64,000 nt of DNA, taken from Rhyzopertha dominica (Eukaryota; Arthropoda; Insecta; Coleoptera; Bostrichidae). The translations under genes and the position numbers were made by a program. The stretch is from assembly GCA_025024175.1 (NCBI GenBank), contig QCXZ01000064.1, positions 47,823,325-47,887,324 on the forward strand, written 5' to 3'. A model generated the notes under the pieces. The model made no database searches. It saw nothing but the letters and a program-made list of their open reading frames with translations, and was not told where the DNA came from. Below, in pieces: positions 1 to 12,804 of the stretch (the first letter of the stretch is position 1; every line of letters starts with the position of its first letter).

Positions 1-2150
1 ACACGTTTGCACGAATCGCGTCTCACCGAGTTGAACGTAGCGCTACGGTCCGTGTTTGGTCGACGGCGTTCATCAGTATATATTTTTTTGCATTCAGTTT
101 TTTCGTAATTCTTGGTTTTGGTGGCCCGCAATCGCCAATCCACTTTGATGTTTACTTGTTTGTATTGTAATAGTTATTTTTCAGCGCAATTGAATTATAA
201 ATTATACTAATTATAATCTTATCTCTTTGGTATATCTTGATTNTTTTATATGTTCGTTGGATAATCGGTATAATTGATTGGGAATTAAACGAACACTTTG
301 TTAAGCTTTCGTATGTCTTTTATTTCGGCCATCCTTGTTGAATTTTCAGATTTGGAGTCGTACAGTGGGGAACAATGAAATCTGTGGCGCTCCTCTTTTA
401 TTTCTTTTGTTTTTTTTATCAACCCCGACCTCCTACGCTTAGCTACTCTGGTCTCGCGTCCCCACTGCACTTTACTTACATCTTTTTAGCGAGTGAGCCG
501 CTACAATAGCTTGTGAAGTCTCTTTTTCAATAAATTTTAAATTGTAGTGTTCTGTACGTGGTTTATCTAGTGTAACAAAAAAACAACTCTTTTGTGGCCA
601 TTTTCGGGTGTAGATAGGTTTAGTTCCACTACAGTATGCTATTTAGCTTTATGTTACAACAAAAACTTTTTTGTCGGACATTACAATTTGTTCAAAACGA
701 AGTTATAGTGAGTCGCAAATTAATAAAGAAGACATAAGTGCGAAAGAACATTAGCTGGGCGAGCCCTGCATATTGTTTTATACTCTAGGGGAACAGTACA
801 AGAACTGCTACACATTTTATTATACAACCTGGCATACACAGCTCCTCTCTGAATCATAGTAGGGATCTCGTACAGACTATAGCAATAAATATTATACAGA
901 TGTGANATTAGTCTCCACAAGCTGCTTTTTGAAAACTCCAGAGGTTAGGTGTAAGTATAAGGTCGTTTCTTTTTACTGTTTTTTTCAGTATTCAAATGCC
1001 ATGGCGTTGTGCTAATTTTATCCCAATTCTACTTTTTAGCGTCGCGCTATATTGCATTACTCGACAGTGCCGCACTCAAACAATTGGCATCAACGACCAC
1101 TGATTAACTAACCAGAAATCAAACGGGAACGAATTTATTAAATAGCAACGAGACCACAGCCACAACGAATTAGTATTGTAGGGGATGGAATGTTGGATGC
1201 CCGTTCCGGTGGCCTCGTGCCCCTGTAATCATGTTAGTAGCTGTCTACTGTAATTTGCCATGTAATTAGAATGTGGAGGTGTTTATTAAATTTCCGCGTG
1301 TTACAGAAATCGGGTGGTCAACGCGGCGATAGCTCGCTGCAATGGAAACTTGCAACGGAAATATCCGTTGATTTTACGAATAGTTCTGCATGGAAATAAT
1401 GATGTCTTGATCCCCGCTATCCGTAGGTTTATTGTCAAGAGTTTAGTTTAGTTACTTTAGTTCAGTTAGTTTAGTCAAAAGCTTTTTATAATTTGAGGAA
1501 AGTCTCAACCTGCTTCCTAATTATGAGGAGGAAACTAAGATTATGATATGTTTATGATATTATTTCATACAATTTGAAAAGAAATAGAAATTCTATATTA
1601 AAAACAAAATCTATCCATTACCCTCCAATGGATGGCAATAGCCATTCTAAGAATTCAATTCCCAAGAAATTTGTTTTGTCATGATATTCAGGAGACATGC
1701 TGTGCAATTTGATCATTTAGTTTTAAATGTATTCCTAGTGTTAAGTGGTTGGGCTATTGCCTTAAAATACTGCCTCGAATTATTTTATTTATTGCATGTA
1801 TGTAGCGCTTTTTGTCGTTGTTGTTATACGCAAACCTTTCTATTTCATTTAGCTGTTCTAACTTTGTACTGTTTCATATTACTACATAAAATGAATACGC
1901 CCGTGTAGATTTTCAGTATAAAATATAAAAGATGTAAGGGAAAGTGAAGGAAATGTGCGCACATATGGAAAATTTGCTGCTGGGATCAAATAGTTAGTTA
2001 TTGCACTGAAATTTATTCTAATATAAGAGCCAAACAAATTTCATGGTGTAAGATAAGATACGACCTGACATGTGAGTGTAGGAAAATAAAAAATAAAATA
2101 CCAATAATCCCAAAAGCGCACAGTTCCCAATCCGTAGGAATTACGTAGGT
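1..2150. other. No supported gene
   Basis: The open frames here are short, have no recognisable domain and lack codon structure. Isolated n bases lie near 243 and 906. I see no TIR pair, satellite or RNA gene. Confidence 0.5.
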
Positions 2151-2246
2151 TATTAAGCGAACGCGCTTTAAAAAAACACTTTATTGTTTGATAGCAGTAC
2201 AAAGAGTGATCTAACTTCTACAGCTGTATTATCACAACACCTCACA

Positions 2247-3900
2247 TTAAAATGCTAGGTATGCATTTATTTTATGTGTCGTCATATCTGGTGGTTGCGT
2301 AATTCCTCCCTTGGTAGTCTTGAGACTCAGACGAGGGTTAGAACTTGGCGTGGCCAGGCAGTTTGTTTCCTGTAGGGGTAGCTTCTTTGGACTTTGGGCT
2401 GAGTTTTTCTGTCTTGAACTTCTCCATAGGTGTGCTAGGAAAAGGCCACCTATGATGACAGTAACATACAACAGGGCGGCGCTGGATAGATGCAGAGTGT
2501 TTGCGTAGTTTCCTTCTGGGGTTGGCTGTAAAATTTGAATATTATGACTTAATTTGGATATTTCTAATTTTGACAGTTCCAATTTCGGCAACGTGTTGCT
2601 TGGGACCTTTTCTGCTGTAAAGTTCAGTTCTTCTAACAGAATTGGTTGGCCTCTGGAAGTTTGGTTGAAACGTAACAGCTGGCCAGTGATTTAGATGTGG
2701 CAGTTTCCATTTTCTTTGAAGAGGAAGGTGCCTTGCATCTTCTTGCTGGGTTGGGCTGTCGAATATGATCAGGTATTGATTTACTTCTTCCAAATATTCG
2801 AGTGACCATTTTTTTAAATTTGCGTGACTTGGCATCGTTCGAATTTTGGAAGTAGGACATTTTTCTCGCATGTAGTGTCGCTATATTTACGCGACCTTTG
2901 TTAGCAAAAGTACTCATCGGTAATCATAGTACATCTATGTGCAAGTGGTATCAGTTATGAATCAGATATTAAAATATAATTAGATACTGGAATGATTGTT
3001 CTGAAGTTTTTTGTTGGTAAAGGCAAAAAATAATAAAGATCGAATCTTTTTTTATCATAAAGTAGAACCTGAAGAAAATAAATTATTTCTTTATTTAATA
3101 TTGAACATTTTGGCTAAATTAGGTGTCTAAATGGTTGCATGCTATTTATTTTCACTTCAAATGGAAATTGTTGTTGATAAAATGGCTCAATTTGTTTGTT
3201 ATTATGCTGGAATGTAAGATATTTATTTGGCAAAATGTGATTGAATTTTGGACGTCCTGCAAAATGCTAATAATTATATTAAAAAGATGAATTAATTGAT
3301 TGAAAATGTCTTTGGCAAAAAGTACATCAAGGTGGTCATTGCTGTCACTTATATTTTTTTCTAATTGAATTAACCTATAAGTTAACAGAATTTCATTATG
3401 TCTAATGTTCTTTACTGTATAGTTGAACTTTTGAATAATTTCGTTTTATTAAAATATTGCTTATTAATTTTGCTCGATAAGCTTATTTTGGGTTCTCTTA
3501 ATTTCATTTATTTAATTTTGAATATTTCGACTATCTTTACTGTCTAAGTTTCCAGTTAGTTGTTTAATAATAGTGCCCAGTCCATTGACTAAATCTCTTT
3601 TACTTCTGTTTGACTTTGTGAATATTTGAAGTTTTTCGTTTATTATGTCAATACTATATTGGGAAATTTTGAGATAATTTGAAATTTCTGTTTTGTAAGT
3701 TTGGTCTGCCAGCCATTGTTTTAATTTCGTCGTGTTGGGACAAAAGTTTATCGAATTCGTCTATGAGTGGCGAAAGTTCAAAGTAATGTATTAGTACATT
3801 TGAATTTTGAATTTTGGCGGTCCCTAGGTTTATTGGCAAAATACCTGGGTTCATTGTGAGGTCTACTACATCTTGGCAAGTTAGTTCTGTTGTGAGGACG
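2247..3900 (-). pseudogene. env: Env relic, baculovirus F-like (errantivirus)
   Basis: Two parts are visible on the minus strand. The upstream part (3854-3654) carries the NPGILPINLGTAKIQ segment, resembling the N-terminal region of insect errantivirus env proteins. The downstream part (2591-2247) has a hydrophobic membrane-spanning segment, ALLYVTVIIGGLFLAHLW, followed by a basic cytoplasmic tail of about 50 residues. Overlapping frames between 2917 and 2542 show that the middle has been shifted more than once. Errantivirus env is a fusion glycoprotein; this copy cannot make one because of the breaks. The family assignment rests on the N-terminal resemblance, the C-terminal anchor and the integrase next to it. 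Confidence 0.5.
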
Positions 3901-3957
3901 AACTACACGCAGATGTACCTGCAAGAACGTTTTCGTTAGGGCGTTTTACATTACTGA

Positions 3958-4685
3958 CAGTGATGGGCGCGTAGAATACTCCATGTAGATTACGCCATTA
4001 TTTACGCGTGAACTATGTAATACTCTACTTTAAAAGTCTACTGTATAAAATAACATTATGTAGATAAACAGCAAACTAGTAATATTTAGTACTTTTAACA
4101 GCTCCAAATGCCTCAAATGACAAGTATTATTTTGTATCTTATTATTTTTGTTGCTTCCTAACTAAACAAAATACTACTTCGTTGTAATTAAAATAACTAG
4201 ACACACGTTAAACAACCATAACCTGTTTCGGCGTACAGTTGTTAGGGCCAGAAGGCACAAGCGTGCTTTGGAGTCCTGTAAACTATGATTTTATTATCTT
4301 TCTTGTGTATAAACGGAAGAAGACCGGCTATTTCATATGCTACCTATTATACCTAATATACTCGTAGAAGAAAAGACTTCGAAACGCATGTTTTGTCCCA
4401 AAGAAGTAAGAAAACCGTTTGGGCATTCTGATGACTTACTAAAATAAGTTATGCAAATTTGAAATATAAATATTAAAAAACTGCAGTGCTTTAAAAAATT
4501 TTAAGAATTGACCCATAAAACCGGGAAATTGGAACAGAATAATTTGCACAATACACTTAATATACAATAGCCAAAATATTCTCGTCTCATATTTTCTACT
4601 CAAAATCTACGTCAAAATGCTTTATCTACATTTTCTGCATGGGTAATGTAGAAAATTATAATGTACGCATAAACGCCCATCACTG
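3958..4685. mobile_element. hAT-type MITE (728 bp) with perfect 8-bp target duplication
   Basis: The ends are inverted: CAGTGATGGGCG at 3958 and CGCCCATCACTG ending at 4685. The 8-bp direct repeat ATTACTGA lies immediately outside both ends (3950-3957 and 4686-4693). CAG-type termini plus an 8-bp duplication define the hAT superfamily. No transposase is encoded. It interrupts the endogenous retrovirus between integrase and env. Roughly 120 bp at each end match the ends of the larger element at 45422-51899, so the two belong to one family. Confidence 0.9.
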
Positions 4686-4739
4686 ATTACTGATATGTAA
4701 TTTTATTTTCTTCCAGTTTTAGAAGAATCAATTTCTGGT

Positions 4740-5075
4740 TTAATAGTTTTGCGGGCATAATCTACGCTAATGATCTTTTCTTCCTTATATCGATTTTTTG
4801 ATCTAGTTCTAAAAATACTTTGTCTTCTTTCTGATTTTCAGGTTTGTATTGACAATTTTGTGTAAAGTTTCTATTTTTGTTTTGTGATTTTGGACAAAGT
4901 TGTTTATTAACTGTTGCTCAAAATTTGTGTCTAATATTTGTTTTGACCCATAATGTGCGTTTAATATTTCGAAAGGGGTCATTTTAGTTGCGGAATGTAT
5001 GGAATTGTTGTAGGCAATGATAGCGTTCATAAATTTTGTGGCAATGGAAACGTTTTTGAACTCGTTTTAATTATT
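4740..5075 (-). pseudogene. pol: Integrase C-terminal fragment (Ty3/gypsy, errantivirus-like)
   Basis: The minus-strand frame contains AYNNSIHSATKMTPFEIL, the conserved segment after the catalytic Glu in Ty3/gypsy integrases. It is followed by a Lys-rich tail. The frame is open upstream of the Met at 5030 for about 15 residues and then meets stops. Only this tail of a protein that normally exceeds 1000 residues remains, so it is a non-functional relic. Its position directly upstream of the env relic supports one retroviral copy. Confidence 0.65.
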
Positions 5076-5100
5076 AATTAAATTTGCATATTCTAATAGT

Positions 5101-8036
5101 CCGCTAAGTCATTTTAATGCACTTCAATAAATTTACATAAATTTTATTCCTGCATTGTATTAATGAATCGCATTTAGCATGCTATTCGGAATTCATATCT
5201 CTTTAATTATTTGGTTCGCTAAATGCATGTAGTCAAAAAAAAGGTTTTCTGAGGTGCGACACGGGTAAAGAAAACGTAGCAATTTAAAACTGTTTTTTGT
5301 CTATTGGGGGTATTTATGATAAAAGTGTATTTACTAGAACATAATATTTTTCTGTTTACCTCTGAAGCTAAGGCACTTTTTGGGATGATCGAAGACGTCG
5401 ACGTTTTGAAAGTTTTTCTATGGACAAACACGTTATAAATAAAAAAGTACAGTACAACTGCCATGAATGATTACACTTACGAGTGTTTGCACAAACACAT
5501 AATATAACATCTCATTTTTAATCATTAAACCTTATTTCACATCTGTTTTAGAATCAAACTTCGCCCTTTGCATTTATTTTACAATATGTTGGGTGAAGAC
5601 TCCATTTTAAAACTGATTGTAGTCAATATTAACCCTGAAAACGCCATTGTCGAAGTCACACGATTAGGCAACCGCAAGAGGCTGGTTAAGGCGAGAATTT
5701 TTTCGTTTTGAAAGTAATGTTAGTTTTTGAAGTGAATATCCAAAATAGTTAATATCCATTTAAGGCTCTTTTCACTTGCTCTTCAAGCTATTTTCAAAAA
5801 TTGCGAAAATACCCAATTGTAAAACGTTTAGAAGTTCGCTCGTGTGCAATCAAAAGTATTTGAAGTACAATTGTGGTGATACATTTGAAAGTTGGTTATT
5901 TGCATTCGATTGCAATTTAATTGTGTATTAATGGAAGGGAACTTCTGCGAACTGATGTTCGTCCGAATAATGCTCTGGTCGAAACATTATAAGTATAAAT
6001 TACTAACTTTTTATAAAACTCAAAATTACTTATAATTCTACCTAGTTAGAAAATTCCTTAAGTTTTGAGTGTTTATTATCTAGCATTTATTCAATTCAGT
6101 GTTCGGTTTGCACTGCTGCACATTTGCGTCTATCAGATAGCAGCTTGGGACTTGAATTTCACTCAAGAACACTTTCGTTATATTTTTGACATAATAGGGC
6201 TACTAGTGTCACAAGTAATTAAGCTTTTAAGTGCTTGTTTCAAGGAATCAGTTTGAATTTTGTTGAAGTCTTAGAAATCAAAAAAGGATAACCGTATCCC
6301 AATTTCTCTAAATGACCAACATAATTTTTCCGTATCTTTTATGGATAATTTTGTATTTTTGCTAAATTAATTCCCTTTTTCTGACTAATTACACTTTTAT
6401 GCGATATATATTATTCACATTCATTACCACAATTGTTGTGGATCATTTGTCATTTATATCAAATTATATTCTAACATGTGTCTGACCTATTTTGTAAACA
6501 GTTGTACATATTTCTCAGATTTATAGTATATATCAGTCACGTTAGGTAAGATATTTTTTTTGTCTAATGTTTAATTTATCAACATGTTCTTGGTCAATAT
6601 TTAGCTGAGGTTGAATTTCCTCGAAACATGTAGGTGTATCTAATCTGGAAATTTTACCATAAGTTCTACATAAGAGGCGTAAACAGTCGATATTACCTTT
6701 TATTCCAATAGTGCATTCCACCGTTTCTCCAACTTTTTCTGACGTTCTTCACAATTCACCATTTGTAAATTTATCCACCTGAGAAATCTCAACTCCCCCA
6801 TCCGTATAATTTCAATAAATATGAAAATGATTGACAAAAAATATTCCTCGTGTACACCAAAGCCGACAGCAGCTGTTGAAAGGAGCCGAATCCAATGGCA
6901 TAATGCCTTGCATAAATATGCCGATGCAGCTGAATCCCAAGGTAGAGCAAAGGAGAGTGTGAGGTTGATTTGAACGACGACTTTTGTAGACATGTTGATT
7001 GATTTACATATTTTTGTCGAAGAGCACAAGAAATATAGAAACATACAAACAGATAATCTTACGGAGAAATTAATGTAAGGTTGCCTTCGTATAAATTAAA
7101 TTATACGGGCAAGTAAATGACAATGAGAAAAGTATAAAGAGAGCAGTGCGATAACTGAGTACTGGAACATTGGTTATATATGCATCAATCGGCGCTATTG
7201 CCTCCTATGAAATAACGGGCTTATTGTTTTAAATATTTTTTTGCATTAGGTACAATGTCCTCAAAAAAGTTAGAAACAAGCAAACTTGACCCCAAATCAA
7301 TAAGCAACTTACATGGCAGAAGCACACATTTATTCATATATAGGTACTTCTAGGTAAAGACATTATTGCGTAGAATGAAAAGTTGAATGATATGACCTAC
7401 AGTGACGTTCTTCCTAACAAAAAATCTTTAATGAAGGCAACTAACACCCCGCAGTTAGATCTGTCACCAGTAACAACCAAGGAAAACAATAAAGGCGCAT
7501 AGCATTCGCGGTTTGCTATGGCGAGGGCGGGCTCCCACCCGAATACCAGTAGACATCCCACACCATGATGCTAAAGAACAAAATCAGCACTTTCAAAGCT
7601 CCAAAGAACTTTAGGTTTGTTTCAGATTTAGTATAGGTTCCTGGTTCGCTTAATCAGTAATAATACAATTCTAGCTTAAGGCAAACCATTGTATTCTTCA
7701 AATCCAAATGTTTCGCTCTGTATGTAGGTATTTTCAGTTGTTAAAAGTAACAATAATAGAAAGCAACATACAGGAGTGCATTAAAAGTAAAAAGATCTTC
7801 ATCTACAAACAAGGTTGGAGATGCCTGTAAAAACTCATTTTCTATTGGAAGTCTATTTGTTTGTTGAGGCTGTTGTTAAAGGAATTGATATAAAGCGACA
7901 CAAAAAGGGGCCTTTTGTATTTATAATTATTTATGACTCAAGATTAACTGTATGATCCGCATTCAGAACATGTTTCATCAGACCACCTTATTTACTAAAT
8001 TCTCAGACGCTAAAAACCGCTGAATAAAAATGAAAT
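5101..8036. other. No supported gene
   Basis: Only short AT-rich frames are present. The longest, minus strand 7044-6700 (114 residues), has two hydrophobic stretches but no family match that I can defend. I see no repeat with clear ends. Confidence 0.4.
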
Positions 8037-8372
8037 ACCACGCTATGACTACCTGTGTAAAATGTTGGTATGCCTGATTTTTATTTTTGTAATTATTTTG
8101 TAAGATTCGTTTGTTCATCGTTTGGACGTGTCTGTCCAGCTTATAGTTTTATTTTTCCCCATCCAAAAAGAGCTATTAACGAGTTAATCGCTTGCGCAAC
8201 TACTTAAATATAATGCTATGGCTACCTATGTAAAGCGTTGGAATCATTGATTTTTATTTTTATTTTATAAGCTTAGTTTGTTAATCGTTTGGATGTATTT
8301 GTCCAGATAATGGTTTTTCCCCCATCCAAAAAGAGCTATTAGCTAGTTAATCGTTTGGGCAACTTCAACGAA
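8037..8372. repeat. Two-copy tandem duplication, period about 163 bp
   Basis: The segment starting near 8037 is repeated from about 8206. The shared anchor ATCCAAAAAGAGCTATTA begins at 8161 and again at 8324, which gives the 163-bp offset. The copies differ by scattered substitutions and small indels, so the duplication is not recent. No coding capacity is seen. Confidence 0.75.
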
Positions 8373-8990
8373 ATGTCCACGATTCGTGTACGATTGTCCA
8401 GTAGCTAGTTTCTTCATCCCATTCCATCTCAAAATCCAGTCTTCGAGTTGACACGCCCAAATTTAATTTCTTAAACCTGTCAATTGATTGCCCGGTCTTG
8501 TCTATGATTGGCCGGCGGTATTATTTGCCAACCATTAAAAAGCAACTTATCTCAAAAATACTTGAGGGCAGCACCCCAAGTGAAATTTTGGGTACCTTTC
8601 TATCAGTTCGTTTGTATGTCGGTTGTTTAACACACAATGTCAGGTACCTTGCCTTAATTACAAAGTTACTAATCTATTGCAAATTGTGTCAGTTTTCTTT
8701 ATACATCTATAATTTGAAAACAAGCCCGTAGTGATTTAGATCGTTTTACGTTTTCCACTGAAACGATCTTCAGTTTGAAAATATAACTTGTAAATAACTA
8801 AAGAAAGCGCAAACTTTCTCATAAACTTGCTTAGGAGAAACTACTACCTATTAGTTATTCCCTTTTTGCATTATTTAGAAACTTTTATAAACCCTTACTA
8901 TTATAGTACGAGTAATAATAATTAAGGGAGCTTAAATAAAAAGACAGGTCAAATAAGCCGCTGACATTTTGTATCGTCGTGAATGTTGTA

Positions 8991-10763
8991 CAGGGTGAGC
9001 AAATAAGAGAGGTGGCCGGTCAGCTCTCATAAACCAGTAGCCCTAGAGCTTTGAGGTAAAAAATTCTTAAGTAAAGTGGCAAAGAACAATTGCTGGAAAA
9101 TATTGTCGAGTTTGTAAAGTGACCTCTAGAGGGCGCTGTGGTACCTCCAAATTACAAAATTAATGTTTTTGTCATTTTTAGCCTAATAAATGTCTGCGGT
9201 ATTAAACATTTTAAGATTGTTTGTACTAAAATCTACCGTTTTTTTTTAGAACGTTTTTTTCTTAAATGTCAAATAAAGGAGTGGGGGCGGGTGAATATTA
9301 ATATAGACAATCGCTAATATTTCAGGTTTGGCTTAACTGATTTCAACCAACAAGGTGTCCTTTTCAAGAGCTTGTGTGCCATTATAAAAAGCAATTTTAA
9401 GTGTCAGAACATTGTTTATGTGTTGACCGCAAGAGGGCGTTTTCTGAAGTTACTACCTAAATATCAACTTTCTCGAAATTTTTAAATGCAATTTGTTACT
9501 TCATTAAAAGAACAATTGAATATAGATTAAAATGGTGAAAACCGCACTATTTAAAAATTTATAGAAAAGTCGATTTTAGGTAGTAGTTTCGGAGAAAACC
9601 CTCTTGCGGTCAACACACAAACTATGTTCTGACACGTAAATTTGCTTTTTATAAAGGCACATAAGCTCTTGAAAATGGCACCTCGTTGGTTGAAATCGGT
9701 CAAGCCAAACCTGAAATATTAGCGATTTTTTATATTAATATTCACCTGCTCCCATTCCTTTATTTGACATTTAACAAAAAAATGTTCTTAACAAAAAAAT
9801 GTTCTTAACAAAAATGGTAGATTTCAGTCCAAATAATTTATTAGGCTAAAAATTATATAAACATTAACCTTGTAATTTGGAGGTGCCAGAGCGCCTCCTA
9901 GTGGTCATTTTACCAACTCGAAAATATTTTCCAGCAATTAAGATTATTTGGACTAAAATTTACCATTTTTGTTTAGAACATTTTATTCTTAAATGTCAAA
10001 TAAAGGAGTGGGGGCCGGTGAATATTAATATAGAAAACCGCTAATATTTTGGGTTTGGCTTGACCGGTTTCAACCAACGAGGTGTCATTTTCAAGAGCTA
10101 TGTGCCTTTATAAAAAGCAATTTTAAGTGTCTGAATGTAGTTTGTGTGTTGACCACAAGAGGGCGTTTTCAAAAATTACTACCTAAATATCGATTTTTCT
10201 CGAATTTTAGTCTATATTCAATTGTTCGTTTAATAAAGTGAACAACCTTATAAGTTCGCATTTGAAAATTTCGAGAAAAATTGATATTTAGGTAGTAACT
10301 TAAAAAAACTCCCTCTTGCGGTCAACACACAAACTATGTTTTGAAACTTAAAATTGCTTTCTATAAAGGCATATAAGCTCTTGAAAATGAGACCTCGTTG
10401 GTTGAAAGCGGTAAAGCCAAAACTGAAATATAAGCGATTTTCTATATTAATGTTCAACCGCCCGCTCCCACTCCTTTATTTGGCATTTAACAAAAAAAAT
10501 GTTCTAAACAGAAATGGTAGATTTTAGTCCAAACAATCTTAAAATGTTTAATACCGCAGACATTTATTAGGCTAAAAATGACACAAACATTAATTTTGTA
10601 ATTTGGAGGTACCACAGCGCCCTCTAGCGGTCACCTTACAAACTCGAAAATATTTTCCAGCAATTTCTATTGGTCATTTTACTTAAGAAATTTTTTACCT
10701 CAAAGCTCTAGGGTTACTGCTTTATGAGATGTGACCGGCCACCTCTCTTATTTGCTCACCCTG
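8991..10763. mobile_element. Dimer of a palindromic MITE (TA-flanked, Tc1/mariner-type ends)
   Basis: The outer ends are inverted, CAGGGTGAGC at 8991 and GCTCACCCTG ending at 10763, each flanked by TA. Inside, four arms alternate: forward (about 9262-9480), inverted (9545-9770), forward (9985-10210) and inverted (10248-10495). A second arm type carries the GAGGGCGCTGTGG motif near 9130, again inverted near 9890 and near 10620. The simplest reading is two palindromic MITE copies fused head to tail near 9938, with the inner ends lost. No transposase is present. The TA duplication points to Tc1/mariner; that call is inference. Confidence 0.75.
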
Positions 10764-10765
10764 TA

Positions 10766-11127
10766 CATCTCAGGGCTGGTACAACAAACTGAATTGTCAC
10801 TTGTGTCAATTTCAAACGAACGAGGTGTATTGTGCATATTTGCTCGCCAAACACACTGATGCTCCAGTTATCCATAGAGACTTGGAAATGTTTTCGCAGA
10901 ATCAACGGCGCCATATTAAACACATGTAACACTAGTAGGGTGTTATTTTCATTAGTACAATAAATGACGACAATATCAGACGGGCCACCCGTCAAATGTG
11001 CACATAAGTATACGAACCAATTTAGACGATATCCACTACGTTCACAATTTTCTATGAACGCGCATTGCATCANGTATTCTTTATTTTTGTTTGCGATAAG
11101 CGATGGTCATTATTTAATGCATTATAA
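10766..11127. other. Spacer between two TIR elements, nothing supported
   Basis: Unique-looking sequence with one n near 11073. The only open frame here runs into the neighbouring MITE end and is not a gene. Confidence 0.4.
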
Positions 11128-11129
11128 TA

Positions 11130-12526
11130 GAGGGTTTCTATAAATGATTCATTCAACGCGGGTGGCGTTGATTTCTGAATTCTTTGTGCCGCCTTTTTGT
11201 AACTGCTGTCAAGCTACAATATGCACGGCGATAGTACTGAAGGTTACAGATAAATTTCACCCCACAGCTCCGAAATGTGAGCTTTCTGCAACCTTAAAGT
11301 TAATTATCCCACAAATTATTACAGAATATGTTGAAAATACACACTCCCAGGCGTTTTCTCATATTAAAACAACGCGACAGGTGGCATGAAAGCCTATTAT
11401 TGCTCGCCGACTTTTTTTGCGGGTTGTACCTTTTTATCGAATGCAAAATATCGCTTTGACCGGATTGCTTTGAAAGCCGTGCCACGAGCGTACATTACCT
11501 ACGTGATTATCTTAAATTTTTCATCTGTCTATATATTCCACGGCAAAAGGGTATATCCGCCCTAATTTATCTTTTATTTATTTTTTTCTGTCACATCGTT
11601 CTGGTTCTCGTCTAGTTATTTAGACGTCAATTCTTTCAGGTTTTTCTTAATAGTTATCTGTATGATACTGAATGTCGTACCACTAGTAGTATATTTCCAG
11701 ATAGAAGTTTGGGCCATTTTTCTTTCCTTGAAGAACCACTGTTATCGTGAAAGCAAGCGAATCACCCAAAGCTGGGAACAGCGCGTAACGAGTGCCAAAT
11801 TTGAGGATTCCAATAACAACCCACATTCTGTGTTGNTAGAAAAAGGAACCACCCCGTATGGAGCTGATAAGGCCAGTACTTTCCAATTTTCTACCTATAA
11901 CTTGCTGGAAAGTAACGCGGACGCTCTGGTGGAATGCTATATTTTGCTGTTTAGCTTCATTTATCGTATTATTGTCAACGAAATTGAGTATTTTCTCCTG
12001 TGAACTGAAACGCTCCCGGCCAAGTGCCTTCATATATCTACATTTCTGTTCACCATTTACGGATTTCTATGAATGGTACGACTTAGATCATATCGGGGCT
12101 AGCACAGTGTCTCAGGTTAGTTTCTTGTTACATATAGACATACATATATTTGGTATCAATCTTAATTTGGTACTTTGCCGATCCGAAATTTTAAACATTA
12201 AAGTGGTTTAGATTTATTACCTTTCTTTTTTACCCTGTGGCCCTGACTTCACAGGGATAAATTACTCAATATTAACTTTAGTCAGGTGGCGTCCTAATAA
12301 ATAGGATTGCAATAGACGAATTCACGCCCAGGCCTACCGACGAAGAGCTGCCGTCCGCCGTAATCACACTTTTCAATAATAAAAAAGAAGCTTACACAAT
12401 TAATTTAATAATTGACAGATGACAAGTAAGTAACAGTGTGTTCACCTTCCTGAGATGCGACAAACTAATTTAACCAATAATTTCCTTAAGGCGCCCTGGA
12501 TGCATGAATCATTTATAGAAACCCTG
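11130..12526 (-). mobile_element. TA-flanked TIR element, about 1.4 kb, with transposase relic
   Basis: A perfect 20-bp inverted pair, GGTTTCTATAAATGATTCAT at 11134-11153 and its complement at 12504-12523, lies at the ends. TA flanks both sides (11128-11129 and 12527-12528). Size and TA duplication fit Tc1/mariner. On the minus strand near 11370-11300 the peptide MRKRLGVCI resembles the C-terminal end of DDE-type insect transposases (family knowledge, weak). The remaining frames are broken and carry one n (11836). A 45-bp piece of this element recurs at 18590-18634. Strand is assigned from the relic only. Confidence 0.6.
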
Positions 12527-12804
12527 TATATAATATATAACATTACAAACGGTCAGCAATAAGCCTGGGCAAAAAATCGATTTATCGATTCGAATCGATT
12601 TTTCGATTCAGAGAAATAATTGAATCGAAACATCGAATCGAATCGAACGATTGAATTGAATCGAATCGCACGATCGAATAGAATCGAATCGAAACATCGA
12701 ATTGAATTGAATCGCAGCATCAAATCGAATTAAAACCTCAAATTGAATTCAAACTAAATAAAAAATCAGTTATAAGAACTTTGTTTATCGTCTGAATAAT
12801 GATG

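Larger units (their letters stand above)
2150..5100 (-). mobile_element. Degraded errantivirus-like endogenous retrovirus, 3' half
   Basis: Read on the minus strand, this holds an integrase C-terminal piece (about 5075-4740) followed by an env-like region (about 3900-2247). The order pol then env is that of insect errantiviruses (Ty3/gypsy group). gag, protease and reverse transcriptase are absent, so the copy is truncated near 5100. A hAT MITE (3958-4685) sits between integrase and env. I could not delimit a 3' LTR: the stretch left of 2247 has a polyadenylation-type AATAAA on the minus strand, but no matching second LTR is in the window. Many stops and shifts mark it as old. What is seen is the two coding relics; the family call is inference from them. 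Confidence 0.6.

Noticed and set aside
6700..7044. 114-residue minus frame with hydrophobic segments, thought of as an odorant receptor N-terminus
   Set aside because: Resemblance is only in hydrophobicity; no conserved receptor motif and no second exon.
10756..11070. 104-residue minus frame
   Set aside because: It begins in spacer and runs into the MITE end; no domain.
11662..12211. Three overlapping frames on both strands, one ending at a good CAG|GTTAGT donor
   Set aside because: They lie inside a TIR element, contain an n, and have no family match; the donor alone is weak.
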